Source: Salimicrobium album
GTDB lineage: Bacteria; Bacillota; Bacilli; Bacillales; Halobacillaceae
Length of the DNA stretch: 64,000 nucleotides
Direction: 5' to 3'
NCBI RefSeq assembly: GCF_900107115.1
Contig: NZ_FNOS01000004.1
Location: forward strand, 248,001-312,000
Below the pieces are notes generated by a model. It had not been told where the DNA came from. It saw only the letters and a program-made list of their open reading frames with translations, and made no database searches. Below, in pieces: positions 18,583 to 27,206 of this stretch; position 1 is the stretch's first letter, and each line of letters starts with the position of its first letter. The position numbers were made by a program, and so were the translations under genes.

Positions 18583-18611
18583 TTGACATAGTTGAAATTT
18601 CCCATTATACT
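18583..18611 (+). promoter_or_regulatory. SigA promoter of the NSS symporter operon
   Basis: TTGACA (18583-18588), 17-base spacer, TATACT (18606-18611). The roughly 85-base leader contains a TTCACC / GGTGAA hairpin (18659-18680) just before the ribosome site. Confidence 0.88.
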
Positions 18612-18701
18612 TTATACAAGATTACAGAATAATCTCATTTGTCCGAATTTTTTAAATTTTCACCATGGGGGACAGGTGAAGTCTAAAGGGAGGTCTTTTC
18701 T

Positions 18702-20228
18702 ATGGAAAATCGCTCACAATGGGGCACCCGGGTAGGGTTCCTGCTTGCAGCGATGGGGTCGGCTATCGGCCTTGGTAACATCTGGCGTTTTCCGGCTACA
18801 GCTTATGAAAGTGGTGGCGGTGCATTCATCGTTCCTTATCTATTCGCGCTACTCACTGCCGGGATTCCGCTGTTGATTATGGAGTACACTATCGGTCACC
18901 GGTACAGAGGATCCGCTCCGAAATCCTTTGCTACCATCAACAAAAAGATGGAATGGATCGGCTGGTGGCAGGTACTTGTCGCGTTTGTTATTTCGACGTA
19001 TTATGCAGTCATCATAGCCTGGGCATTAATGTATGCCTATTATTCGATCGGTCTGACATGGGGGAGTGATCCGACGGCTTTCTTCGTGGGAGATTTCCTT
19101 AATCTGGTAGACCCCGGTCAGCTTGGCGGTCTCGTACCTAAAGTACTCATCCCTCTCGTTATCGTATGGGCTATAGTGCTCGGAACACTGTCTCGGGGAG
19201 TCAAAAAAGGGATTGAAGTCGCCAACAAGATATTCATCCCGGCTCTCGTCGTTCTGTTTCTTATCATCGTCGTTCGGGCTGTAACGCTTCCCGGCGCAAT
19301 GAACGGTCTGAACAGCTTTTTCGAACCGGATTGGAGCCGAATACTGGATGCAGAAGTATGGATTGCTGCTTACGGGCAGATTTTCTTCAGTTTATCCATC
19401 GCTTTTGCAATTATGGTAACGTATGCCTCCTATCTGCCGAGAAAGTCCGATATTACGAACAACGCATTCATTACCGGTTTTGCGAACTCATCTTTTGAAA
19501 TTCTTGCAGGAATCGGGGTGTTTTCCGCAGTCGGATTCATGGCTTTCCAGTACGACACGACTGTGGCAGGCCTGGCAGCCGAGAAAGGGGTCGGAGGGAT
19601 AGGACTTGCTTTCATGGTGTTCCCTGAAATCATCAGTCAGATTCCGGGCATACCGGGACTGTTCGGTGTCCTGTTCTTCGCCTCTCTCGTTCTGGCAGGA
19701 TTCTCCTCTCTGATTTCTATTTCGGAAACTTACGTTGCTGCTGTGTCTGAGAAATTCAATATTTCCCGACAGAAATCGGTTATCTTCGGCGGTGGAATTG
19801 CAGCTATCCTTTCGCTGTTGTACGCAACGAAAGGCGGTCTGAACATACTCGATACCGTCGATCACTTTATCAACAGTTACGGTGTCGCTCTCGCGGGTCT
19901 TGTCGAGGTAGTGGCCGTCGCGTGGTTCGCAAAAGAACTGAAAGCTCTTCAGGAACATGCGAACTCGAGTTCCGACGTGATGCTCGCCGGCTGGTGGCGC
20001 TTCTGTCTCGGCGTCCTCACACCAATTGTACTCGGTTTCCAGATGATTCAGAACTTCACGAACGAACTTGCAGAACCATATGCCGGTTATCCGACGGACT
20101 TTCTTATCTATTTCGGGTGGGTAGTGGCGCTGGCAGCTATCCTCATCGGTATTGCCTTCTCCATGAAGAAATGGCCTCAGGGTACGGCGTTCGAAGATCC
20201 GACTAAACCTAATCACAAGGAGGGGTAA
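18702..20228 (+). CDS. Neurotransmitter:sodium symporter family transporter
   Basis: SLC6/LeuT-type Na+-coupled amino acid importer of 508 residues and about 12 TM helices. The family signature is plain: WGTRVGFLLAAMGSAIGLGNIWRFP in TM1 (unwound Na+/substrate site; landmark only) and GGGAFIVPYL. A MetS-like subunit follows 5 bases after the stop; in Corynebacterium the NSS protein MetP needs MetS to import methionine and alanine, so a neutral amino acid such as methionine or alanine is a likely substrate. It has its own strong promoter. Confidence 0.93.
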   Translation: MENRSQWGTRVGFLLAAMGSAIGLGNIWRFPATAYESGGGAFIVPYLFALLTAGIPLLIMEYTIGHRYRGSAPKSFATINKKMEWIGWWQVLVAFVISTYYAVIIAWALMYAYYSIGLTWGSDPTAFFVGDFLNLVDPGQLGGLVPKVLIPLVIVWAIVLGTLSRGVKKGIEVANKIFIPALVVLFLIIVVRAVTLPGAMNGLNSFFEPDWSRILDAEVWIAAYGQIFFSLSIAFAIMVTYASYLPRKSDITNNAFITGFANSSFEILAGIGVFSAVGFMAFQYDTTVAGLAAEKGVGGIGLAFMVFPEIISQIPGIPGLFGVLFFASLVLAGFSSLISISETYVAAVSEKFNISRQKSVIFGGGIAAILSLLYATKGGLNILDTVDHFINSYGVALAGLVEVVAVAWFAKELKALQEHANSSSDVMLAGWWRFCLGVLTPIVLGFQMIQNFTNELAEPYAGYPTDFLIYFGWVVALAAILIGIAFSMKKWPQGTAFEDPTKPNHKEG

Positions 20229-20233
20229 CTCTG

Positions 20234-20329
20234 ATGGCTATCGTTATGTTTATTCTCACCATCACGATCATTTGGGGCGGACTCGCTCTAAGTATCACGA
20301 ACGCTGTACGTAAATCCAAAAATTCATAA
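20234..20329 (+). CDS. MetS-like small subunit of the NSS transporter
   Basis: A 31-residue single-TM protein (MAIVMFILTITIIWGGLAL then a basic tail RKSKNS). Size, hydrophobic core with IIWGG and basic end fit the methionine/alanine import small subunit family that accompanies NSS transporters. It starts 5 bases after the symporter stop, behind AAGGAGGGG. Confidence 0.88.
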   Translation: MAIVMFILTITIIWGGLALSITNAVRKSKNS

Positions 20330-20333
20330 GTTA

Positions 20334-20368
20334 CAGACGGTCTGCACTTGGTGCAGGCTGTTTTTTTA
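20334..20368 (+). terminator. Terminator after the NSS/MetS operon
   Basis: CAGaCggTCTGCA / TGCAGgCTG stem followed by TTTTTTT. Confidence 0.8.
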
Positions 20369-20455
20369 TATGGGAAATACCCGGGAGGTGGTCGTTACCT
20401 TTTTCTTCGGAGTGTGGAATTATGGTATACTGGCAACAGTGTAAGAGGTGATAAC

Positions 20456-20731
20456 ATGTTGGAATTGTTAGGTAAACAATATGAAATTTTAGAGGATCAC
20501 CGCAATGCGGTGGAAGAAGAGTCTATTGAACAAAGAGCAAGCGAGATACTCGGGAAATACGATTTCATCGTAGGTGACTGGGGATATGGTCAGCTCAGGC
20601 TGAAAGGATTCTATGATGATCAGAACCAGAAAGCGACGTTCGATACGAAGATAAGTACGCTCGAAGATTATTTGTACGAGTACTGTAATTTCGGTTGTGC
20701 CTATTTTGTGCTGAAACGGATTGATAAGTAA
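20456..20731 (+). CDS. yutD: YutD family protein (DUF1027)
   Basis: A 91-residue cytosolic protein of unknown function, conserved in Bacillaceae (YEILEDHRNA, DFIVGDWGYGQLRLKGFY, YLYEYCNFGCAYFVLKR). ATG 20456 is preferred over an in-frame upstream start because AGAGGTGAT precedes it at the right distance. It is followed by yutE and yutF as in B. subtilis. Confidence 0.88.
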   Translation: MLELLGKQYEILEDHRNAVEEESIEQRASEILGKYDFIVGDWGYGQLRLKGFYDDQNQKATFDTKISTLEDYLYEYCNFGCAYFVLKRIDK

Positions 20732-20798
20732 ACAGAAACGGAGGAGGATACATGCTCCTCTTATTTCTTATGAAAAACCGGGAAAGGTGTGAACGGGA

Positions 20799-21236
20799 AT
20801 GTATTTTGTGAATCGTGAAGAGATTGATAATCTCCTCATCTACGTGGAAGAACTGATCCCTGAACTGCAGCAGGCAGGGATGGAGACCACTACCGAACGG
20901 CTCGCTCTGGAAAGAGCTACCCACATGAGTGTGGAAGTGATGATTGATGTGGGGAATAAAATGATCGACGGCTTCATCATGCGCGATCCGGGCAGCTACC
21001 ATGATATTATCGATATTCTTATGGACGAAAAAGTTCTACCTTATGAAGAGGAGAATCAGTACAAGAGGATCATCGATATGAGAAAGGCAGTCGTGCGTGA
21101 GTATACGACCGTTTCCCATGAACGTCTGTTAAGCGAGTGGAACGAATGCCTCGGGTCTTTAAGACAGTTTCCGGAGCGTATCCGTCACTATTTGAATGCC
21201 GAACTGGGAAGTGTTTCGGCGTTTACGAAGGAGTGA
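20799..21236 (+). CDS. yutE: DUF86 (HepT-like) protein YutE
   Basis: A 145-residue helical protein of the DUF86 superfamily, which includes HepT toxins. The HepT catalytic R-x4-6-H-x-Y motif appears only in degenerate form (RKAVVREYTTV, no His), and there is no adjacent MntA antitoxin, so a housekeeping role instead of toxicity is likely. It sits between yutD and yutF as in B. subtilis. Confidence 0.85.
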   Translation: MYFVNREEIDNLLIYVEELIPELQQAGMETTTERLALERATHMSVEVMIDVGNKMIDGFIMRDPGSYHDIIDILMDEKVLPYEEENQYKRIIDMRKAVVREYTTVSHERLLSEWNECLGSLRQFPERIRHYLNAELGSVSAFTKE

Positions 21237-21241
21237 CAGCA

Positions 21242-22009
21242 ATGAAAAAGTACAAAGGACTGCTGATCGACCTGGACGGTACGATGTATCGGGGGAACGA
21301 AGCGATAAAGGAAGCGCCCTTTTTCGTCGAAGAGTGCCGAAAACAGGGCATCCCCTACGTATTCCTTACCAACAACTCCTCGAGACAGCCTTTGCAGGTG
21401 GCGGATAAACTGAACGGGATGGGGATACACGCCCTTCCGGAGCAGGTATACACGTCCAGCATGGCGGCCGCCGCTTACATACAGCGCACGTTTCCTGAAC
21501 CGGACGTCTTCATGATCGGAGAAGAAGGGCTCGAGTCAGCCCTGCTTGCAGGAGGCGCGACGCTTACCGAGGAGAACGCTGACGTGGTCGTCGTCGGTAT
21601 TGACCGCGAGTTGTCGTACGATAAATTGAGGAAGGCTGCGCTGAATATCCAGAACGGAGCGGTGTTTGTAAGTACGAATAAAGACAGGGCGATTCCGACA
21701 GAAGAGGGAATGCTCCCCGGGAACGGAGCGATAACGGAAGCGATTGCTCTCACTACCGGAATCAGCCCCGTGTATGTCGGGAAACCGGAAGCGTTGATTG
21801 TGGAAGAGGCGCTGGAAGTGCTCGGTGTGAGTAAAGAAGAGGCGCTGCTTGTTGGGGATAACTATGAAACGGATATATCAACCGGCATCCATGCGGGAGT
21901 GGACACACTGATGGTAGAAACAGGAGCGACCTCGTTCGAAGACTTGAACGAGGTCGCGAGTCAGCCCACTTATAAAGTGAAGAAACTGGATGAGTGGACG
22001 TTTTCCTGA
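21242..22009 (+). CDS. yutF: HAD-superfamily sugar phosphatase YutF (NagD-like)
   Basis: A 255-residue cytosolic phosphatase of the NagD/p-nitrophenylphosphatase group. HAD motifs: I DLDGTMYRG (residues about 9-17), II TNNSSR (about 42), III lysine in YVGKPE, IV GDNYETDI (about 203). ATG 21242 with GGAGTGAC upstream is the real start; a longer frame runs back into yutE. The substrate is not known from sequence. Confidence 0.9.
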   Translation: MKKYKGLLIDLDGTMYRGNEAIKEAPFFVEECRKQGIPYVFLTNNSSRQPLQVADKLNGMGIHALPEQVYTSSMAAAAYIQRTFPEPDVFMIGEEGLESALLAGGATLTEENADVVVVGIDRELSYDKLRKAALNIQNGAVFVSTNKDRAIPTEEGMLPGNGAITEAIALTTGISPVYVGKPEALIVEEALEVLGVSKEEALLVGDNYETDISTGIHAGVDTLMVETGATSFEDLNEVASQPTYKVKKLDEWTFS

Positions 22010-22015
22010 GGCCCT

Positions 22016-22516
22016 TTATTCGTCGTTATCACCTGCAGCACTGTGGGCCAGCCTGCTGGAAGCAGCTGCTGCGATAGCCCCTACGATGTCATCGAGGAAA
22101 GTGTGGCATTTGCCGGACGATTTATCGTCCAGTTCTTTCAGAATGCCGGGTTTCTGTTTGTCGATGTAGCCATAGTTGGTGAACCCGATGGAACCATAGA
22201 CGTTCACGATGGAAAAAGCGATGATTTCATCGATGCCGTACAGACTTTCGTCGGTTTCGATTGTACTCTGAAGCGGTTCTTCGAGCTTATTCTCTTCTGC
22301 GAGCTTGTCCATTTGAATACCGGTGATAATGGCATTCTGTACTTCTCTTTTATGAAGGACTTTCTGGACGTTTTCCCGGCAGTCTTCCATCGTCAGACCT
22401 TCGTGATATTTCGCCTGAAGATAATAGACGAGATCCGCAATGTCATCGATTGATACACCGCGTTCTTTCAGCCACGCCCGTGCCGTCTGTTCCAGTTTGG
22501 TAATTTTATCACTCAT
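22016..22516 (-). CDS. yutG: Phosphatidylglycerophosphatase A family protein YutG
   Basis: A 166-residue PgpA-domain protein, presumed to dephosphorylate phosphatidylglycerophosphate in phospholipid synthesis. The conserved acidic active-site region is KCHTFLDDIVGAIAAAASSRLAH near the C-terminus (landmark) with DESLYGIDEIIAFSIVNVYGSIGFTNYG upstream. The N-terminal 60 residues form the YutG-specific cytosolic extension. It is convergent with yutF with only 6 bases between stops. Confidence 0.88.
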   Translation of the reverse strand: MSDKITKLEQTARAWLKERGVSIDDIADLVYYLQAKYHEGLTMEDCRENVQKVLHKREVQNAIITGIQMDKLAEENKLEEPLQSTIETDESLYGIDEIIAFSIVNVYGSIGFTNYGYIDKQKPGILKELDDKSSGKCHTFLDDIVGAIAAAASSRLAHSAAGDNDE

Positions 22517-22641
22517 AATAACTTCCTCCTAACGACTCAGTACAATTTTCTCTTTCCCTGGTTTATATAGGAACAAACCCGTGAATAAAGTATAACAAAG
22601 AGACAGACCGGGTGTCTGTACCAAGAATGGGGGACTTATAC

Positions 22642-23601
22642 ATGCGAAAGCCGAAAGTATTGATTACGAGACCATTACCGGAAGAAGTCGTTGCTCCTTA
22701 TCGTGACCGACTCGACATTGATATGTACGACATCGACCAGCCGATCCCGGAGGAGAAGCTGAAAGCGAAAAGAGGAGACATTGATGCTCTTGTTCCGATG
22801 CTGAGCGAGAAATTGGATGATGACTTTTTCCGGAACACGTCCGCCAAAATCGTAGCCAATCTGGCCGTCGGTTTTGACAACATTGATGTGGAATCAGCGC
22901 GGAAGAACGGGGTGACCGTGACGAATACGCCTGATGTTTTAACCGAAACGACAGCTGATCTTACGTTTGCTCTTCTGATGAATACGGCAAGAAGAATCAG
23001 CGAAGCCGAGCATTACATAAAAGAAGACAGGTGGAAACAATGGTCTCCGCTGCAGCTGGCCGGCACGGATATCCACCATAAAACCGTCGGTATCGTCGGA
23101 ATGGGACGCATCGGAGAAGCAGTGGCTAAAAGAGCCGGAGGTTTTTCGATGGACGTACTCTATCACAACCGTTCCCGTAAGCCCGAGGCGGAAGAGCAGA
23201 CAGGGGCCCGGTACGTTTCTCTCGATGAACTGCTTCAAACGTCCGACTACGTCGTCTGTATGACTCCGTACACGGAGGAAACCCATCATATGTTCAATGA
23301 TGAAGCGTTCCGTACCATGAAAGACACCGCTTATTTCATCAATACCTCCCGCGGGAAAACGGTGGATGAAAAAGCTCTGCAGCACGCTCTTGAGAACGGG
23401 GAAATCAGGGGATGCGGCCTTGATGTGTTCGAAGAGGAGCCGATTTCTGCGAATCACCCGCTTCTCGGGTTGAAAAACGTGACGGCCACCCCTCACATCG
23501 GTTCGTCAACAACAGAGACGAGGTATCGCATGATGCAGCTCTGTCTCGACAACGTCACGCGTGTCACTGCGGGGGAGAGTCCTCTCACCCCGGTCACGTG
23601 A
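22642..23601 (+). CDS. D-2-hydroxyacid dehydrogenase (glyoxylate/hydroxypyruvate reductase type)
   Basis: NAD(P)-dependent oxidoreductase of 319 residues. The Rossmann motif is VGIVGMGRIGEAVAKR (about 147-162); catalytic Arg in NTSRG (about 233), Glu in DVFEEEP (about 263) and His in ATPHIGS (about 282). It resembles GyaR/GhrB enzymes that reduce glyoxylate or hydroxypyruvate, which could supply or consume D-glycerate handled by the kinase at 33 kb. ATG 22642 with GGGGGA upstream is chosen over the start at 22612. Confidence 0.88.
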   Translation: MRKPKVLITRPLPEEVVAPYRDRLDIDMYDIDQPIPEEKLKAKRGDIDALVPMLSEKLDDDFFRNTSAKIVANLAVGFDNIDVESARKNGVTVTNTPDVLTETTADLTFALLMNTARRISEAEHYIKEDRWKQWSPLQLAGTDIHHKTVGIVGMGRIGEAVAKRAGGFSMDVLYHNRSRKPEAEEQTGARYVSLDELLQTSDYVVCMTPYTEETHHMFNDEAFRTMKDTAYFINTSRGKTVDEKALQHALENGEIRGCGLDVFEEEPISANHPLLGLKNVTATPHIGSSTTETRYRMMQLCLDNVTRVTAGESPLTPVT

Positions 23602-23605
23602 ACAT

Positions 23606-23638
23606 AAAAAAAGAGAAGGGGAGCCCCTTCTCTTTTTA
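23606..23638. terminator. Bidirectional terminator
   Basis: AGAGAAGGGG / CCCCTTCTCT stem with a 2-base nominal loop, A run before and T run after; serves the dehydrogenase and yutI. Confidence 0.9.
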
Positions 23639-23650
23639 CGTAATGTATAA

Positions 23651-23890
23651 TCAGAATACCTGCTCTACTTCGTAGATGCCCGGAACTTCCTGGCTGAGAG
23701 CCCGTTCGATTCCGGCTTTCAATGTAATCGTTGAACTTGGGCAGTTACCGCACGCTCCCATAAGGCGCAGGCGGACGATGCCGTCTTCTACGTCTACAAG
23801 TTCCACGTCCCCTCCGTCACGTAACAGAAATGGGCGCAGTTTATTCAGGACTTCCTGGACTTGTTCGTTCATATCCACTTGTTGTTGCAT
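23651..23890 (-). CDS. yutI: NifU-like C-terminal domain protein YutI
   Basis: A 79-residue Nfu-type Fe-S carrier. The cluster-binding CxxC is GACGNCPSS (about residue 47-50), preceded by [15 protein letters not shown]. It probably delivers 4Fe-4S clusters made by the Suf system encoded at the start of the window. An alternative start at the Met of MNEQVQEVL would shorten it by six residues. Confidence 0.93.
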   Translation of the reverse strand: MQQQVDMNEQVQEVLNKLRPFLLRDGGDVELVDVEDGIVRLRLMGACGNCPSSTITLKAGIERALSQEVPGIYEVEQVF

Positions 23891-24034
23891 ATCAACTTTC
23901 CCCTTTCGTGATGATGTTATCTATACTATATCACAAATGTAGCATCCATAGCTTTGGAAGATGAGAACTATTATCATTTTATCTTTTCTCAATAGTTTTG
24001 TAAAATGAAAGTAACCGATAAGGAGGAGAGGCCG

Positions 24035-24355
24035 GTGAATAAGGAGAATGTAACTATCACTGTGTACGGGGCGGATCAGCGCTGTGCGAGCTGCGTGAAT
24101 GCGCCGGGGTCGAAAGAGACATATGAGTGGCTCCAGGCAGCCATCGGTCGCAAGTATGGAAATGAAGAAATCACTTACCAATACATTGATATATTTACTG
24201 CAGAAGAAGATGAGTACATCGAAAAGATTATGGAAGACGAGCTTTTTTATCCACTGGTGCTGGTCGAAGGAGAAATAGCCGGAGAAGGAGACCCGCGTCT
24301 CAAATCCGTCTATCAGCATCTGGAAAAGCACGGTCTTTCGGCACAGGAGGGATAA
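24035..24355 (+). CDS. yuzD: YuzD family protein (DUF1462)
   Basis: A 106-residue protein with a thioredoxin-like fold. The N-terminal ITVYGADQRCASCVNAP carries a CxxC near residue 16-19; the function is unknown, but a redox or Fe-S related role is often suggested by its neighbours. GTG 24035 is chosen from AAGGAGG at 24020-24026. The next gene starts one base after its stop. Confidence 0.9.
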   Translation: MNKENVTITVYGADQRCASCVNAPGSKETYEWLQAAIGRKYGNEEITYQYIDIFTAEEDEYIEKIMEDELFYPLVLVEGEIAGEGDPRLKSVYQHLEKHGLSAQEG

Positions 24356-24356
24356 A

Positions 24357-24593
24357 TTGAATCCTCTTATAGAATTTTGTGTAACGAACCTCGCCGACGG
24401 TTCCCAGGAAGTGAAAGAGAAGCTGGAGAAGGACCCGGATCTGGATGTTCAGGAATGGGGCTGTCTGAATCACTGCGGGATGTGTGCCATCAAAAATTAC
24501 GCTCTCGTCGAAGGACAGCGGATATTTGCGAATTCCCCGGATGAACTGCTTGAGAAGATTTATGAATACCTTGAGGAAGAAGAGCTGATATGA
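24357..24593 (+). CDS. yuzB: YuzB family protein (DUF1450)
   Basis: A 78-residue protein with a Cys-rich core WGCLNHCGMCAIKNYALV plus an N-terminal Cys (EFCVTNL), suggestive of metal or Fe-S binding. TTG start at 24357 with AGGAGGG five bases before. It is coupled to yuzD and sits 58 bases before yutM. Confidence 0.9.
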   Translation: MNPLIEFCVTNLADGSQEVKEKLEKDPDLDVQEWGCLNHCGMCAIKNYALVEGQRIFANSPDELLEKIYEYLEEEELI

Positions 24594-24651
24594 ATGGATT
24601 GAACATTTACCGATCAGCCTATATACTGATAGTAGAAAGGAGAGGTTCCGA

Positions 24652-25014
24652 ATGGTTCTGAATATTACGGAAGCTGCGATTTACAGAGTGAACGAAATGC
24701 TGCAGGAAGAAGACTCTCAGGATAAATACTTACGCTTCGGTGTCCAGGGCGGAGGATGCAGCGGTCTTTCCTATAAGCTCGGTTTTGAAGAAACAATGAA
24801 TGAAGAACTTGATATAGTAGAAGAACACGACGGCCTTCAGGTCATCATCAATAATCAGGATGCTGCAATTATTGAAGGGACGAAGATCGATTTCAAACAG
24901 AACATGATGGGCGGCGGGTTCACCATCGATAATCCGAACGCTATCGTATCGTGCGGCTGTGGATCATCTTTCAAGACAGCGACAAACGCAGGCACGCCGG
25001 ACCCGAACTGTTGA
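24652..25014 (+). CDS. yutM: HesB/IscA-type Fe-S carrier YutM
   Basis: A-type Fe-S cluster carrier of 120 residues. The three conserved cysteines are in GGGCSGLSY (about 37) and SCGCGSSF (about 103 and 105). It lies in the yutI-yuzDB-yutM block and would act downstream of SufBCD in cluster transfer. It has a GAAAGGAGAGG-like ribosome site, and a strong terminator follows. Confidence 0.93.
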   Translation: MVLNITEAAIYRVNEMLQEEDSQDKYLRFGVQGGGCSGLSYKLGFEETMNEELDIVEEHDGLQVIINNQDAAIIEGTKIDFKQNMMGGGFTIDNPNAIVSCGCGSSFKTATNAGTPDPNC

Positions 25015-25080
25015 TTGCCGAGTTCAAAGCTCGTTTTATATTCGTTTGAGGGAAACGACCCTCTTTCGTGTCTTCACATA

Positions 25081-25130
25081 ATACGCCTTCTTAGCGAACG
25101 GAACATTCGTTAGGGAGGTGTATTTTTTAG
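25081..25130 (+). terminator. Terminator of the yuzD-yuzB-yutM block
   Basis: Arms 25081-25098 and 25106-25123 pair over 18 positions (with G-U pairs) around a CGGAACA loop, followed by TTTTTT. Confidence 0.85.
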
Positions 25131-25462
25131 TTCTATGAAGAACTATATTTCGTTCGATTTACTGAGAAAAATTCAAGCCTTTTCAGTAGTTTCTGAGTAG
25201 TCAGGATGCAAAAAACAGGGAATGGAGTTTTAAGAAGAAGAAAAATTTGTGATAGCAAAGGTCCACTTGAAGAGAGCACTATGTGGCTCAGGAAGTAATA
25301 AAAGCCCCCTGGTAAATATACGGCAATGCTTCAATTAACGATTCAATTGTAAAAGTCCGTTTCCTTTTTAAATACTTTGTATTGTAACTGGGATTTTGAG
25401 CCTCTAACTAGAGTAAGTACTAAGATAATAATATATGTGTAAAGAATTAGCCCGAAGATTAA
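25131..25462. other. AT-rich gap without a recognisable gene
   Basis: About 330 bases. I see no ORF with a ribosome site, no RNA gene and no clear terminal repeat. Its base composition shifts towards AT compared with the flanking core genes, marking the left edge of an AT-rich island. Confidence 0.5.
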
Positions 25463-25936
25463 TTAAATATCTAACTCCTTCATTTGGGAATAAGTTTTTT
25501 TAAGGTTTCCATAATGTTCGTTACCATCGTTTAATTTTTCCTTAAAAATATCTCTTTCAAAAAGGTTTATAATGTCCTGTTTGTAAAGTTTTTCAAAGTC
25601 CTTTTTATTAACCTTTTTTCCGAGGTACATCAGGCAAGCTACTTCATATGAGTTTAAATAGTCTGACGTTTTAATATCGAAAGAAACACTGTAATGTTCC
25701 CAACTTTTTTTTTGACCCTCCGTTAAGGTTTTATCGATACGACTAGCTATCAATGGGGCCATATTATGAGTCATTTGGGATATGCTATCAGAAGCCTTTA
25801 AAATTGAATCATTGATATTACGTAAAACATTAGATTTACTAATGCTTATAGAGAGGCGAGTATAAATAACAGCAAATAGTGCCAATACAAATGAAAGAAC
25901 ACTAATCATAGCACTGATCACTTCAAAGGTACTCAT
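25463..25936 (-). CDS. Hypothetical single-TM protein of the AT-rich island
   Basis: A 157-residue protein with one N-terminal TM helix (about 5-27) followed by a soluble helical region rich in K, D, S and N (SKSNVLRNINDSILKAS, KKVNKKDFEKLYKQD). No family recognised. It overlaps the upstream gene by 14 bases, so the two form one unit. Its A- and T-rich codon use differs from that of the surrounding genes and suggests horizontal transfer. It could be the membrane partner of a two-gene defence or toxin/antitoxin module, but nothing in the sequence proves that. Confidence 0.6.
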   Translation of the reverse strand: MSTFEVISAMISVLSFVLALFAVIYTRLSISISKSNVLRNINDSILKASDSISQMTHNMAPLIASRIDKTLTEGQKKSWEHYSVSFDIKTSDYLNSYEVACLMYLGKKVNKKDFEKLYKQDIINLFERDIFKEKLNDGNEHYGNLKKTYSQMKELDI

Positions 25937-26264
25937 TGGGATGTTCCTTTATTTCTTTTTTAATGATTTTAATTAAATCTAGTATTTCTGTATTATTTTC
26001 AATTAAATTATTATTTTTAATTAAATTTAGTAATTCTGTATTATTATCAAGAATATTATGGGTGGAAATATTAATGTCTGTATAAGCTTCCATAATTTCA
26101 GGAATTTTTAATTTTTCTTTTTCAGGAATTATAGAATTGTCGCTTTGAAAATTTAAATGATTAATCTCGTAAACTATTTCTTGTGTAATAACATTTTTTT
26201 GCGACAAGGGAGCTGCTATTAACCGACTAAGATAATCCTGCGCTAAATCTTCCGGATTCTTCAT
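25923..26264 (-). CDS. Hypothetical protein of the AT-rich island
   Basis: A 113-residue soluble protein rich in Asn, Ile, Leu and Glu, with a repeated ILDNNTELLNLIKNNN / LIENNTEILDLIKII pattern forming a probable internal duplication or coiled coil (about residues 70-105). GAGGAGG precedes the ATG. An extended -10 TGCTATAAT-like promoter lies near 26375-26382 on the minus strand. Not recognised; translated together with the next membrane protein. Confidence 0.6.
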   Translation of the reverse strand: MKNPEDLAQDYLSRLIAAPLSQKNVITQEIVYEINHLNFQSDNSIIPEKEKLKIPEIMEAYTDINISTHNILDNNTELLNLIKNNNLIENNTEILDLIKIIKKEIKEHPNEYL

Positions 26265-26775
26265 CTGTAATACCTCCTCAAAAAAGTATATTTAAATAAA
26301 AACTGAATCAAGCAAAATATAAATTGAGGTTATTAAGTTATGAAACGGTGTTCCAAACACTACTGTAGTTATAATTATAGCATATAAATACTAAATGAAA
26401 GTTTATAATTCAGAATATAATTAATATTTTGAAAAATCAAGTTGACGATTAAATTTATTATGACTTTGTTTATTAATCCTTGTTAATTTGCAATATGGTT
26501 TTCAAAATTATTCATTTTATATTTTAAACTTTATATTTTAAAAAATATCGATATATATTCTATACTTCCTAGAGAAATAATGAGATCGTAAAAAGTTTTG
26601 TCAAAAGAATCACATCACCTAAAATATGTAGAAAATTCAAAAAGTATTGAAAGCGCTTTATATAAATGGTACTATTTTAATAAACACCGATTGAATCTGC
26701 ATTTTGTGACGGCGGTTTGCCTTTACCCGGGCGGGCTATCCTTACAAAAGATGCCGGAGATTCGGAGGAAGCTTA
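26265..26775. other. AT-rich intergenic region
   Basis: About 510 bases, very AT-rich. It contains the probable promoter of the two minus-strand island genes (TATAAT preceded by TGC around 26377-26385). A 61-codon TTG-started frame at 26598-26783 has no ribosome site and I do not accept it as a gene. Nothing else recognised. Confidence 0.5.
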
Positions 26776-27093
26776 ATGTATGAATCACAGACGTGCTACA
26801 TAGTGGGTGAATCCAAATCACCCGGGAATAATGCCATTACGAAAAAATATGATTCCTTTTTTGTCGGATTTGTCGTGGATATGAACAGTAATGAAATCGT
26901 CGATGTCGAGTGTACGGCCATGCTGGACATTACCGTCCACTTTGTCCACAGTCTGTTCGTCGGAAAAAAGATGACGGACGGGGAGACAGTCGAACAGGAG
27001 ATTACGGCGCGGTACTTCGGGTCCTCTAAGAAAGCATTGAGTGTAGCTTTCAAGCAGGCGCAGTTGAAGTACTATGACATTATGAATATATGA
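26776..27093 (+). CDS. DUF3870 family protein
   Basis: A 105-residue cytosolic protein starting YESQTCYIVGESKSPGNNAI, with the DUF3870 pattern (VDVECTAMLDITVHFVHSLFVG). Members often accompany genes for carboxylate or amino acid metabolism; the function is unknown. CGGAGGA lies before the ATG and a terminator follows at 27130. It marks the return to core-like composition after the AT-rich island. Confidence 0.8.
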   Translation: MYESQTCYIVGESKSPGNNAITKKYDSFFVGFVVDMNSNEIVDVECTAMLDITVHFVHSLFVGKKMTDGETVEQEITARYFGSSKKALSVAFKQAQLKYYDIMNI

Positions 27094-27129
27094 TACCGAT
27101 TGCTTTATCTCACTGATCGTAGATAAAAT

Positions 27130-27170
27130 CCAGTCGACAAGAAGCGTATTCTTGCCGGCTGGTTTTTTGT
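27130..27170 (+). terminator. Terminator after the DUF3870 gene
   Basis: CCAGTCGaCAAGAA / TTCTTGcCGGCTGG stem and TTTTTT. Confidence 0.85.
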
Positions 27171-27206
27171 TTTTATACATAATATTAATCAAGGGGGAGA
27201 ATCATT

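Noticed and set aside
20799-21236. HepT toxin of a HepT/MntA toxin-antitoxin system
   Set aside because: The catalytic R-x-H-x-Y motif is degenerate, no nucleotidyltransferase partner is adjacent, and gene order matches housekeeping yutE.
26598-26783. 61-codon TTG-started frame before the DUF3870 gene
   Set aside because: No ribosome site, overlaps the DUF3870 start, and no recognisable sequence; a transposase C-terminus was considered but not supported.
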